Both the position numbers and the translations under genes were made by a program. Of a stretch of 64,000 nt of DNA, positions 42,113-54,100 are shown piece after piece. The stretch is taken from NCBI GenBank assembly GCA_009760855.2, contig WPIO01000003.1, positions 10,617,001 through 10,681,000 on the forward strand. The letters run 5' to 3'. The notes under the pieces are model-generated. The model had not been told where the DNA came from, ran no database searches, and saw only the letters and a program-made list of their open reading frames with translations. The stretch's first letter is position 1. Each line of letters starts with the position of its first letter. Source of the stretch: Cristatella mucedo (Eukaryota > Bryozoa > Phylactolaemata > Cristatellidae).

Positions 42113-45100
42113 TCGCTTGGGAGGGAGGATGAGTCAAGTGTGGCTCTCGCCGTAGTTCAAGCAACCGCGTACGCGTGCACTCCTATCGCAAGCTAACGAA
42201 AAGGGTACTGCTATCCACTGTCTGCACTCCGGTCCCGTGCCTACAGGTGAAGGCTACAAGGTCACTATGGTAAAGAAAGATAAGTGTTCGCAAGCAGAAG
42301 TTGCAGCCGTCATTGAGAAGCACGTGCCGAGCACGAAGCTGCACAGCAGCGTGGGAAGCGAGCTGGCGTACATTCTGCCTGCCGAGCACTCCGCCAACTT
42401 TGCGAACCTCTTCGGCGAACTGGAAGCTGCAAAGGATAAACTCGGTCTGTCTGGCTACGGAGTGTCGCTGACGTCGCTGGAGGAAGTATTTATAAAGTGG
42501 GTAGCGCGCAGCGATGCTGTCTAGTCTTAGGGTTGACGCATTTATAAGTCCACTCTCTCGCCTCGCAAGGTCAACATGCTGCTGAAGCGATGCACAATGG
42601 AAGCGGAAATGCTTCCTGGGTCGAGCTCCTGCTGCGCTGCCGTCCGCAAGACAGCCGCCGCGCGTCGTTTTGCAGCGCGAAACTGTGTAACTGTGCCACG
42701 CCTTAACGAGCCTGGGCGCAAAGACAGCAGCGAGCGTTTAAGTGGCTGTTGCTCTAGGCTAAGAAAATGGCAGTCTCGCCGAACCGAATAGTAAGAGCCA
42801 TTCGTGTACACGCCGAGATAGTTGCTCAAACGATAAATATTGGTGAACTGTAGCTTTATGCGTACTTGTACTGGCAATGTGCGCCTCTCAGTGCTCGAAG
42901 CAGAGGTGAATCCTGGAAACGCGTTTAGAGGCTTTTCTTTAACTGGACTGAGCTTCACCTTGCCCGATCTAGTCGACTTTAGCCAGCCACACTCTCATAG
43001 AAAGGCATGCTGTTTGTGGCCCCTGGGTCTAAGCCCATCAAAGATAACGTGCGCGCTCCGCAAGACTCAGATCTTGAGCTTGAGTGCTGCAATGGTTGAT
43101 CTTTTATTGAGGACTGCAAGCGGTGGTGATAGCCGTGAAGGCTCTTCAGTCGCTATATAAAATGAGGCTGTTATCGGCTAAATCAGCTTATATTTTTCTC
43201 TAAGAAGAGACCGCATCCTAGTGGCCGTCTTTCTGCGCCTTTGCCGTCGAGTATGATGCACAAATTGACTGTGGAACGCGTGCATTAATTTCTACAGATT
43301 ATAGTTGCGACTACAATTCTCAAAAAAGGATATTTTTTGGATTTACATTCATTTTATTCACGCTCGGGATGGTTTAACGACGCCCAGCGACATTGCTAGA
43401 AATTTTCTAAGGAGCTGAACCTTGACTTTATCGGAGGCGACCAATCCGAGCGTGCTAAATAGTGACACTCCCTACCAGGTCGCGCCACCTGGCCTAACAG
43501 GGTCGCAATCCCTGCATTGTCACCGTCGACGCTGCTTTTGGCATATGCACCGTAAGGGCTGTGCAATGTCATGGTAGGCTTACGAACTCAGCCGCTGAGG
43601 TCAGACGATACTCTAGAAAAGCATTTGATTCAAGTTTACTTGCGCCTAGCTCTGTGAGCCAGGAATACCCGTTGGCTTGCTTTATCACCAAGCTGGGGGA
43701 CAGATTGTTCTCAGCTGAATGCTTCGATGGCGATTGGAGGTGAAGCGCCCTAATTTCTCATCAGCCGCGTCCGCTATGACTACTTGCAAAATTTGCCTAA
43801 AAGAAGATAGCGTGCTTATATTTGGACACCTCGGTCAGCCATTCAGGTTGAAGTTCTGAGAGGAAATAATAGTGCCGGCTTTGTGGTGAACAGTGCTAAT
43901 TTACATTGTATTGCACTTTAAGGGCATCAACGTGAAATTTGTCAGGACCGATTATTTTGGTATTCAAAGTAGCTCTTGAATGATATTGTGAATAACCTCT
44001 GAGTCAAATTGTATGATTTAGTCTAATACGTCTACCAAGCTACAGATTACATACTTATGAACCCTAGTAGATTTAATCTACCAGAACATGAAGTGTGCCA
44101 TCAGTTTCAAGAATGACGCTTCTCGAATTTATCAGAGTATTTCGCGTCATCCAATATGGCCACCATGCTATGCTCATTTTTTTTCTAATAATTCTAGGTC
44201 GAAAAATTGTATATTAAAAATGTCATCTCTTAGTTACATTATTATCAGCACTTGATGCCAATATACCTTTCGATGAAAAGATGAAACACGGCGTAATAAA
44301 ACCAATATTGGTCACCGGGCGGATTGCTTTTAATAACTTGCTGGAAGCCAGGGTAAATGCAAATAAAAGCACGGGGTGTTTTTTCGTGCAGGTTTGAAAC
44401 TCAATACATGTAATGTAACTTATCTCCGCTTGTAAATCCTCAAAGCAAAAATGCCAAGTGGATGCTATGAAAGAGTTTTCTACAGCGCCCTCGAGGCCTA
44501 AACGGCTTTTGATACCCATTCGGTAGTCAACAGACTCACGCAACAAAGAGAAAGTGAGAAGCACAGCTGAGTCAAGAGGGAAGTTGAGGTAGTAGGAATA
44601 ACAGCTCAGGACGGCTAGAAAAAATGGGCCGCAGTCGGCTGCAGGAAATTAATTTTCATCGTGTAAGAATTTTGGAAGTGTGTCTAACATTCTAGGACCT
44701 GCAGAGCAAAAGCTTCTGATGCCAACGATCTTTAAGAGCAAGTGGCACTTCTTATGATTAGGAAAATCACCTTATTTTTACGATAATAATTCGCACCCAA
44801 TTATAAGTCACATCCTAAATTTATGGAAAAATCTATTGAAAAAAATTTATTTGAAAAATATTGTTACTGAGTATATAGCTTATTTTGTATTAATATAAGT
44901 TTGATTTTACCATCACAGTTAGCAAGAAAATCGTTACATTAGTTAATAGTTAAAGCAATATAAACAATGTGAGCACTCTCGATAGATAGGCAAGCAGTGG
45001 TTTTTAATTTTGACATTTGACTTGCAGTGCAGTATTTTTTCCAAATAATTGGAAAAAGGGCAACTTATACTCGTAAAAATACGCTAGCTGAATTTAAAAA

Positions 45101-48100
45101 ATATTTCAGAAATAGCAGTGCTTAACGCTTGTTAATAACACTTACTTAGTAGTCGTCTAAAAAGTTGCTAATTCTTTGGCTTGTCAGTCTTTGCAAGTGG
45201 GTAATGTCGTGCATCGAAGTCCTGATACAATGCATGTGCACTACTTCTTGTATTAATGAGTAAATAGACGCTGTATCTAGGTACTTTATATGTGCCGAAA
45301 AGAAACTATCACTTCATCTTCGCAATCCTTGTGATCGCGAGAGGGAAAACTCTAATGGATATATAGATACGCATTCCCAGTGTGGGAGCCGGTGACTGGG
45401 GGGGGGGTATTTGCTCCCCCCTCCAACTTGCAGTGGTGCAGCGACCTGGGCCACCCCATGTTCCTACACTCCCCCCCGCCTGCTCCGCTGGATACCAAAG
45501 ACGAAATTATATCTCCATTCATTCGTTGAGCAACCACTGTAGTTGTATGAAATAAACGCTAATTTAATTTTCGTTATAATTTTTTATTAATGGTAGGTGT
45601 GGCCCCCGCAAACATGACAATCTTGCTGGTTTTCCTCCTGAAAAGAATCTTGGCTTCCCCAGTTTACTACCTGATACCTCACATAAGTGCCTTATTTGTA
45701 TTATTGCTGTTGATTTTGTTGAGATGCGTGTCCCCAGATGTGTTCAGCCTGATTGATATACTTCCCGCCTCATGTGCTGCTGAAGAGCTTCGCTGGTACG
45801 TAAACTATTCTCAATCAGTCGAGATTTACAGTCAACTGCCGTAGCTTGGTAAAAAAATTATCTGATTCAACATTCTTATTTATATAGTGTCAGCAGAGCT
45901 ATCACGGCTATCACTGCCGTTTGCAGTGAGAAATACGGGATAATCAGTGCAAGACTCGAACACACGACCTAGGTCGCAATGAGCGAGCAACTTACCCCTG
46001 GCTAAGACGCAGGTAGCGTTTGCATCGACAAGATCGCTGGCTTTGGTGGATATCAATTCACATTATTTAATGATAGCATACATATCCTCTTTAATATCTC
46101 GTGAGAACGTGAAGCTGCAATGCCGATTAAAACATGCATCGCATGCTGGGCAGTCTATTTATTTCTCCGTTGAAGAAGTAACCGGTATCCCAGCTCGTTC
46201 AGGTAGATTCTGAGCGCTGACTTGACCTAGAGAACATCCACTCACACTATCTGGTATATTTCGCTCGTGGCATAGAATTGCTTTTCTATAAAAATCATTG
46301 TATGTGAAGCTCGGTGAATTTTAATAGTGACTCATCATTGATTATGAAATTTCCTTACATACAAAAAATATGCAATTCATTTCCATAGCGCCCCAAGAGA
46401 ACTTAATCTCTATTCAGGCGCTTCACATATGCCTCGGGGCTCGAGCCCACGACCTCAGTCAGACCTTGGTCCCCGGGGCGAGCATTGAAAGGTTCCAGTC
46501 TGCTCATGATTCTCCTGCTGTCACATAGACGTCGAGATGTGCTTGATTGATGCCTATTTGAACTTACTTATTAGACGTGCCATTTCAAGGTTACAAATGA
46601 TCCTGCGCCGAAAGGCCTCAGGATTCGCACGGAGTTCGAAAGCATTTCCGTCACCTTTGATTAGGTCATTATTTTGCTTTTTTTATCTAAATCAAAGCAA
46701 GCAAATCTTAAAAATAGAATATCAGATTTTGGAAAACATTTGCGCTCCTCGATTTGATGCATTAATTTAATGACACGTGCGCAGCAGTTTCCATGTCATT
46801 TCTGTGTGCTGAGAGCCAGAGCCCATAACTAAGTGACTGCCTGCACAGCATGTGCTGAAGTCTCTCAACACAAAGGGAAACTCCCCGGTGTAAATCTTTA
46901 TCTTGAATATAGACAGACTGAGTCAAATGAAGATCTTCCAAGTGTCCACCGCCAAACATTTGGGCAGAACTTGGCCGGTGTTGCATATTCGTTATCAAAG
47001 AAATTTCAACTTTCCGCATAATTTCCTAGATTTGGATTTCTTTCATAGCTAATAGAGCTAAGCACAGACATCAATTCGGTAGGCATAAAACGTTTTAAAG
47101 ATTTGGAATGTACTTTAGAAAATGACTTGCTGTCCGAGGTGAAGAAACCTTTGCTTTAACCAATGTCTTGTTCCTGCGAATTTCTGAGAGAATTTGCATC
47201 AGACTCTCTTGGCTGCGATATTCTCGGCGGTGCCGATTTATCAAGCGCTTCGAATGGTCTTTGAAATTTTTTCTGATGTCACGCCGCTACTACTAACTTT
47301 AGCGGGGGCGCTGTGTTGCATTCGAAGCGCAATCTTTTAGCTTGCCGTCCAGTTCAAATTTTCACAAACAACTTGGCTTCGGCAGAGATGCCACGGAATC
47401 GTCTGGCGATGCAATGTCGATTTACGAATATGGTTTTGATTGAAACCATATCAGGTTTATATAAAGTAAAGTGATCGAAACATGCTGCAACTATCTCGAA
47501 CTGGAACATAGTTACTTCTGATTGCTAATTTAAATCGGCGAATTTCAAGTGCAATGCACTGCTATTGCTTTGTACCTGTATCTCTTTTATTTTAGCACAT
47601 TCTCGATTTTCCTATTTCCACGTGCACTATCAAATACTTTAATAGCAAGCCCTGCGGTTATCCTGCTTGTACCTATCGTTTGCGTACTTAGCTTTGTTAC
47701 TTGGTGAGCCGTGATGGCACACTAGGTAAGGTGGTTGTTTTTCACGACCTCGGTCCCGAGGTCGTGGGTTCGATTCCTGCGGTGAGCGATCCTTTATCGC
47801 CGATGCAAGTGGTGGTGATAGCCGTGAAGGATCTTCTGTCGCTATACAAAAGAGGCTGTTTAATCAGCTAGTATTACTATTCTATGTTTATTATTTACTA
47901 TTATTCGACCACGTCTTTTCAGGGTAGGGGAAGATGAAATCCCATCAAACGGAATCGTGAAAAATGGTGCAGGAGACAGAGGTGACAGCGGTGACCGAGA
48001 TCTGGCCGGCTCGTCATCCGCCCAGGCTAGCTCTGAACGCCGCATCGGTACGTGCGCCAGCGAGATGCTACACAGCAGGCCTCTGGGTTGGGTTTGGAGT

Positions 48101-51100
48101 TTTCAGCTCATGCATCTTTGAATATCGTCGAGCGTCGCCTATGCTAAAGATTTCCGCAGTGTCAGCCTTCGATAATTAGTACGACCAAGTTTCGTCTACT
48201 GACCCTAGTAATCAGCCCGCGGGTGCCCGCCGCTTCTGCACCGCTCGTAAGACACCGCCTCTTCTTGCGAGAAACGATTGCTCCTTACCGGAAGTCTATC
48301 GTTTCTATATGTCACGTTCTTCGTAATTAGACTCGCTTCTCGCCGCGAATCTCGCGAGAACCTCGGGGTCGGAACGCCATCTGCAGCAGTTCAGAGCGAT
48401 GCTGATCAAGAGAGTGCTGCACACGTGGAGGAACAGGATCCTGACGCTCTCTCAACTACTGCTGCCCACGCTTTTCACCATCCTCACAGCTGCCATCATG
48501 ACGAACCTACCGAGTGAGTCCGAACCGCCACCGATTACGCTGACCTTGGACACCTATGGCCCCACAGATGTCGTGTACGACAGATCGAACGACGGCATCG
48601 CATTAGCTCTAGGAAATGCTTACGCAGATCAGTTTCGAGAAGGTCAGCAGAGAATTAAACGCGTCGACAATGCCTCCAGCGAAATCGTGGAAGTCGGAAT
48701 AAAGAGCATTGGGGCGTACACTTTTGAGCACGTCGTCGCCAGTTCGTTCACCGCCGGAAACGGCAGCGCAGGCTCGGCTGCCGCCACGGCCATGTTCAAC
48801 GGGCAGCCCTACCACGCTGCGGCCGTGTCGCTGTCGCACGTCACCAACGCCTTGCTGCGACACTTCAAGAATAGCAGCTATCGAATAACGACCGTCAACC
48901 ACCCGATGCCGACGTCGGCGGAGATGCTCGCTCAAGCGGCGGCGATGCAGTTCAACACGCAGTCGTTCGCCTACTCGTCGGACCTGGCGTTCGGGATGTC
49001 GTTCCTGGCATCGAGCTTTGTCGTCTTCCTAATCAAAGAAAGAGCCTCCAAGGCCAAGCACAGCCAGTTTGTGAGCGGCGTGACGTGGTACAACTTTTGG
49101 GTGTCGACGTACGTGTGGGATCTCGCCAACTATTGCGTGCCTTCGCTGCTGCTGCTGGCAGTGCTTCAGGCGTTCGACGTCAAAGAGCTCGCCAACGACA
49201 GGCTCGCCCCGCTTGGATTACTGCTAGCGGCGTACGGCGTGGCGCTGCTTCCCCACATGTATCTCGTGCAGTATCTATTCCGCGGGCCAGCGACGGGCTA
49301 CGTCGTCGTGACGTTCTACAACATCGTCACAGGTGAGCGCTTGGGGGCAGGCAGCTTGGCAGCTTGGTCGTCAAAGCACAAACTATTCGAAAGAAAGAAA
49401 AGGGAATATCGGGCGGAGAAAATGAAGAAACTTCTAGAAGTCTATGGAAGCCTCCCCCCCCCGCTCCCCCCACCCCCGTGGACCTCTAGGGCGCTTTCAT
49501 TGGGCACGCGACCGACCAGCCCCAAAGGGGCTCGCGATTAAAATCCCGCCATCGTGTATCAGAAAAGATCGTTTTTCGTCATTTGCTCGGCTGTAGCGAC
49601 AGTTGACTTCGTTAACCCTGGCGTCATGTAATGTAATGTAATGTATCTCCGTCTGTAACTCCACAAAGTCATAAAGACCATGTGGGTGTTACGCAGGAGA
49701 GTTGTGTATAGCGCACTCACAGCCTAAGCGGCTTTCGGTACGCATTCGGTAGCCAACAGACTTCGTCTCGCGAAACAAAGAGAAAGTGGGAAGCATAGCA
49801 GAGTCAGGAGAGCAGTTGAGGTAGTGAGTAGCATGGAAGTAGCAGCTCAGGACGGCTGAAAAGGATGTGCCATAGTAGGCAGTAGGAGAGTAGTTGTCGT
49901 TGCGTAAGAACTGTGGAAGAGAAGTTCCACAGTCTAGGACCTGCGGGGCAACAGCTTCTGTCGCCAACTGACTTTAAGCGGAGGAATAGAACAGCTCACC
50001 GGTGCTTCGGAGTGAGCCAGGCTTTTCAGCATGTGGTACCGCCAGAGCAGACCGACGGTGCCGTAGCGGTTCAGTTCTCCTGCTGCATTCTCCTTTTCAC
50101 ATTTAGCCTCTAAAAGTTACAATCGTTACATGTTTTCAGCGTCTTCTACGCATTAGTGCGGCTTAGCTCGCCAGTTCTCACAATATTGGCTAGTATCTTG
50201 GAGCTTTTGGATGCGATAACAACAAAACTGGCTGTATTTGGACATGGTGAAAGTGAGCAGCCTACGTGACATCAAGTACTGTAAAACGGGTGGGGATTTT
50301 TAATAACAGAAATTGCGATAATCTTGATGGAATACCACAAGCTGAACTAGTTTTGCAGTTGCAATCTTATCTAAGTAGGCTCTAATTTTGCCCACATTAC
50401 TTAGTTGAAATTAGACCGACTTGACAGTTGACTCAGTGCGCTTATTTTATGGCAAGCCATTTGGAAATAGTAGGACTATAATACGGGCCGACGTCACTGC
50501 AGAGACGCTAGCTAAACTGGGCTTGAGAGTTAGGTCTTCCAAACTTCCCTAGGCTATTCGCTGCAAAGAGAAATTATCTCCCACGTGGGGCCAAGAAACG
50601 TCACTGTCAAACTCCACTAAGTGAGCCATGATAGCACACTAGGTAAGGCGGTTGCTGTTCACGACCTGGATCCCGAAGTCTTGGTTTCGAATCTTGCAGT
50701 GGGCGATCCTTTATTGCCACTGCAAGTGGTGATGATAGCCTTAAAGGCTCTTCTGTCGCTATCCAAAAGAGGCTGCTAAATCAGGTAGTATTTCTTTAAG
50801 AGCCCAGCTGTGTACAGCGCCGCTGAAATCAGAGGAATTGAGACGTGGATTATATTGCCCCAGCCGATCTCCTCAACTTTGAGGCCGCTGAGCTTCATTA
50901 TCACAACTTTACAGCTGATATCTTCTTTAAAATCTCAGGTTAATGAATTGGAAGTGTCTCCGTCCACCATGTAACCAATGATATTCTATGCAAGAAACGA
51001 TTACATGAATGTCACTGCCCTAGCGCTGCTAGATCTATCAGCTGCATTCGACACCATTGATCACAATATCCTACTTGAATAATTGAGAACAAGGATTGGT

Positions 51101-54100
51101 TGAATGATCTGGTGAACGAGACACTGGCTTTGTTCAATTCATTCTTGTCCGGTCGTGTTTAATCCGTGTTACTTGTGTGTCAGGCCTCATTCACCAGACC
51201 ATTCACCTGTGTAGCCTCACAAGGGTCTGACCTCTATTCTTTGTTGTTCACAATTTGTACTGAACGTCTGGAGAAAGTGATTTGAGCCCAAGGAACCAGC
51301 TATCACTTTTATGCTGACGCTACGCAGAAGTATTTTTTAAACCATCGGAATACGCTGCAGCCGACTAGTAAATTGGCTGCTTGCCTTGTAGACATTCGAT
51401 CCTGGCTGTCGGCAAATTTCCCTTAACTAAGCGATTATAAAAATGGAACTGCTACTCATAGGGACACCCCAAGCGTTTGGCCAGACTCAAAGACTTTACT
51501 CTTATTATAGGTGATTCTGCTGTGCTACTGTTATCGTGTGCTCCGAATTCAGGTGTCCTCTTAGATATCTGACTAAATTGTGAAAGCTTGGTTAAGAAGA
51601 CTGCCTCAACAGCTAGCCATCAAGCCCGATCTCCTTCTATGATTAGGGACTGTCTTCCATAGTAGCTTGCAAATTATTGAATAGTAATAACACATTTTGA
51701 TAAAGCGCCATCGGAGAACTCAATCTCTTTCTATGCGCTTTACATTTGCTGCAAAGGAAAAACATCGAATGGTGAGCAGAAATATCATGCTTGATAAACA
51801 ACTTGAATAACATGGTTAAGGGTGACATGCACAGGGTCAGCATGCAAGTGTGGTTAGTGGCAGCATGCAGCAGCTTCAACGCGCCTAAGCACATAAAGGA
51901 AGAATCACAGAGACTCACTAAATGCTGTCGTAAATAGGTGCGTTTTGAGTTTCTTTTTAAATCAAGTCAAATCAGGGAATGTCGTGACGCAAGTCGGGAG
52001 TGAGTTCCGGGCTTTGGGAGTATAACAACAAAGGGGCACGGTCTCCAAAGGATTGGAGGTTGGTACGAGGTTATAGGTAAACTAACAGTTAGTTTCCGAA
52101 AAGCGTATATTGCAATGCTTGGCCTAGTGGGGATAGCCAAGAATGAAGGGACCTAAAAGTGAGCTACAAAACCTTGAAGTCAATGTGTTGCTTGACTGGG
52201 ACCCAGAATTGGTGTGGTGTGGCAACTGCGACCCTCACGACAGACAAGCGTAGCTGCAGAGTTTTGCACCAAATGTAAGCACCTGAGTGCACAGGCCGGT
52301 AGGCCAGAAAGCAGTGAGTTACAGAAGTCAAGACGGGATGTCACAAATGCATGGATCAATTTAGACGTATTATCTCTGTCTAAACAAGATCTAATTTTAG
52401 CAATGTCGTGCAGCTGAAAGTAGGCAGATTTGGCTGTGGAGCTGGTATGGTCGTTTAATAAAAGGTCACTTTGGAACATGACACCTCTATTTCGTGCCGA
52501 TTCAACAGGAGATATGGTGGCAGAGCCGATTTTGAGCGTTAGCCTTTTCAATTTCTGCATCACGCTTGGTTTGCCCATAACTAGTAACTTAGTTTTATCA
52601 TCGCTAAACTTAAGACAATTTGCAGCCATCCATAAACCGACGTCATTAATACACGCAGCAGGGAAGTTGGGAGAATTAGGCGTGCTGGAGGGCTGGGGGA
52701 TCGAAGCAAAGATACAACTGAGTGTCATCCACATAAAAGTGAAAGCCTATATTGTCCTTGGCAATAACATCGGCAAGAGGGAGAGTATAATTTGCGAAAA
52801 GAACTGGACCAAGCACGAAGCCTTGAGGTACTCCATATTTCAGAGGTTCCTCGGATGATCTTTGTCCATGTACATCAATATTCTGGATTTAATTCGCTCC
52901 GTGGTTCTGTTTCGGCTGGATTACTGCAATTTCTTTTTGGCTGGGCTGCAAGCCGCTAGGCCCCTGAATCTGGTGACAAATGTAGCTGGAAGGCTAGTTT
53001 ACAAATCGCAGAGGTTTGACCGCGTGTCTCCTTTGCTGAAAGAGCTTAGATGGCTGCCGTCTGATCAAGGGATACAGAGTAAGGTTGTACGCTGACCCAC
53101 AAGGCCCGCCACGAGTTGGCTCCTTCATACTTAGCTAAACTGCTGCGCCAGTTTCAGCCTCCTCGTGCCCTAAGGTCATGTATAGTAGATAAACTAGTTT
53201 TCCATTCCTCCGCTTGATACAGTTGGCGACAGAAGCTTTTGTTCTGCAGGTACTAGACTGTGGAACTCATTTCCACAATTCTTACGCACCAATGTCTACT
53301 ATCCTGCTGCTGATTGCGGATCGTCCTTTCCAGCCGTCCTGAGCTGCTACTTTAGTGTTGCTCACTACCTCAACTGCTCTCCTGACTCTGATATGCCTCT
53401 CACCTCGGTCACCGAATGCCTCCGGAAAGCCGCTTAGGCTGTGAGTGCGCTGTACAAAACTCTCCTTCGTAACAGCTACATAGTTTTTGTGGCTTTGTGG
53501 AGTTGCAGACGGAGATGTATTACAGTACATTATATTACTTCCTCGTTGTTGCGTGAGGTGAAGAGGTCATTGTCTACTGAATGCGTTCCGCAAGCAGCTT
53601 AGGCTTTGAGTGGACTATAGAAAACTCTCCTGCGTAAAACCCACATAGCTTGTGTGACTTTGTGGAGTTATAGATGGAGACACGTACACACATCTGCTGT
53701 TAGCCAATGTGGCCATTCGGCTGCATTATTAGGCCTTGGTTTAGCATTTTCAATACTCGTGTTTATGGCGTGGCCATGTTTCAGGGATCACTCCAAGCCT
53801 TGTGGTTACGATCTTGAATTTGGTGGATGAAAAAACGCTGGCCGATGTTCTCCGATGGGTATTCTATGCGCTGTTTCCCAACTACAATTTTGCTGAGGGC
53901 GTGACGTACATTTTCGAAAACTCCCAAGCCACGGAATTATGCGACAAATTCTTTCAAACTCTACCTACCAACATGACGAGCCGCATGATTTGCGAAATAC
54001 GACTGAGCTTGAATACCACCAACCCTTGCTGTCAAGGCAAGTGCTGCCGCGGCAGCCTCTTCGCTGCTGCTGCTGCTGATGCAGCTGCCGCCGCCGCTGT

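Larger units (their letters stand above)
38728..42246 (+). other. ABCA intron 13 (3.5 kb)
   Basis: AT-rich. Holds a LINE-A tail (40415), a SINE-1 minus copy (41575) and a CCG microsatellite (42037). The stretch 38760-40400 has no recognisable element. Confidence 0.75.
42497..47922 (+). other. ABCA intron 14 (5.4 kb)
   Basis: Contains SINE-1 pieces (43108, 45858, 47703), a LINE-B minus fragment (44405) and a SINE-2 copy (46385). Nothing recognisable in 43205-44400 or 46520-47700. Confidence 0.75.
49333..53784 (+). other. ABCA intron 16 (4.5 kb)
   Basis: Largely LINE-derived: LINE-B minus (49625), SINE-1 (50621), LINE-B RT (50940), LINE-A minus (51668), LINE-B plus (52866 and 53541). Confidence 0.8.

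Noticed and set aside
47703-47790. Possible functional tRNA gene
   Set aside because: Boxes A and B are present but no cloverleaf with acceptor stem can be drawn, and the same core recurs in seven dispersed copies with a shared non-tRNA body: it is a SINE.
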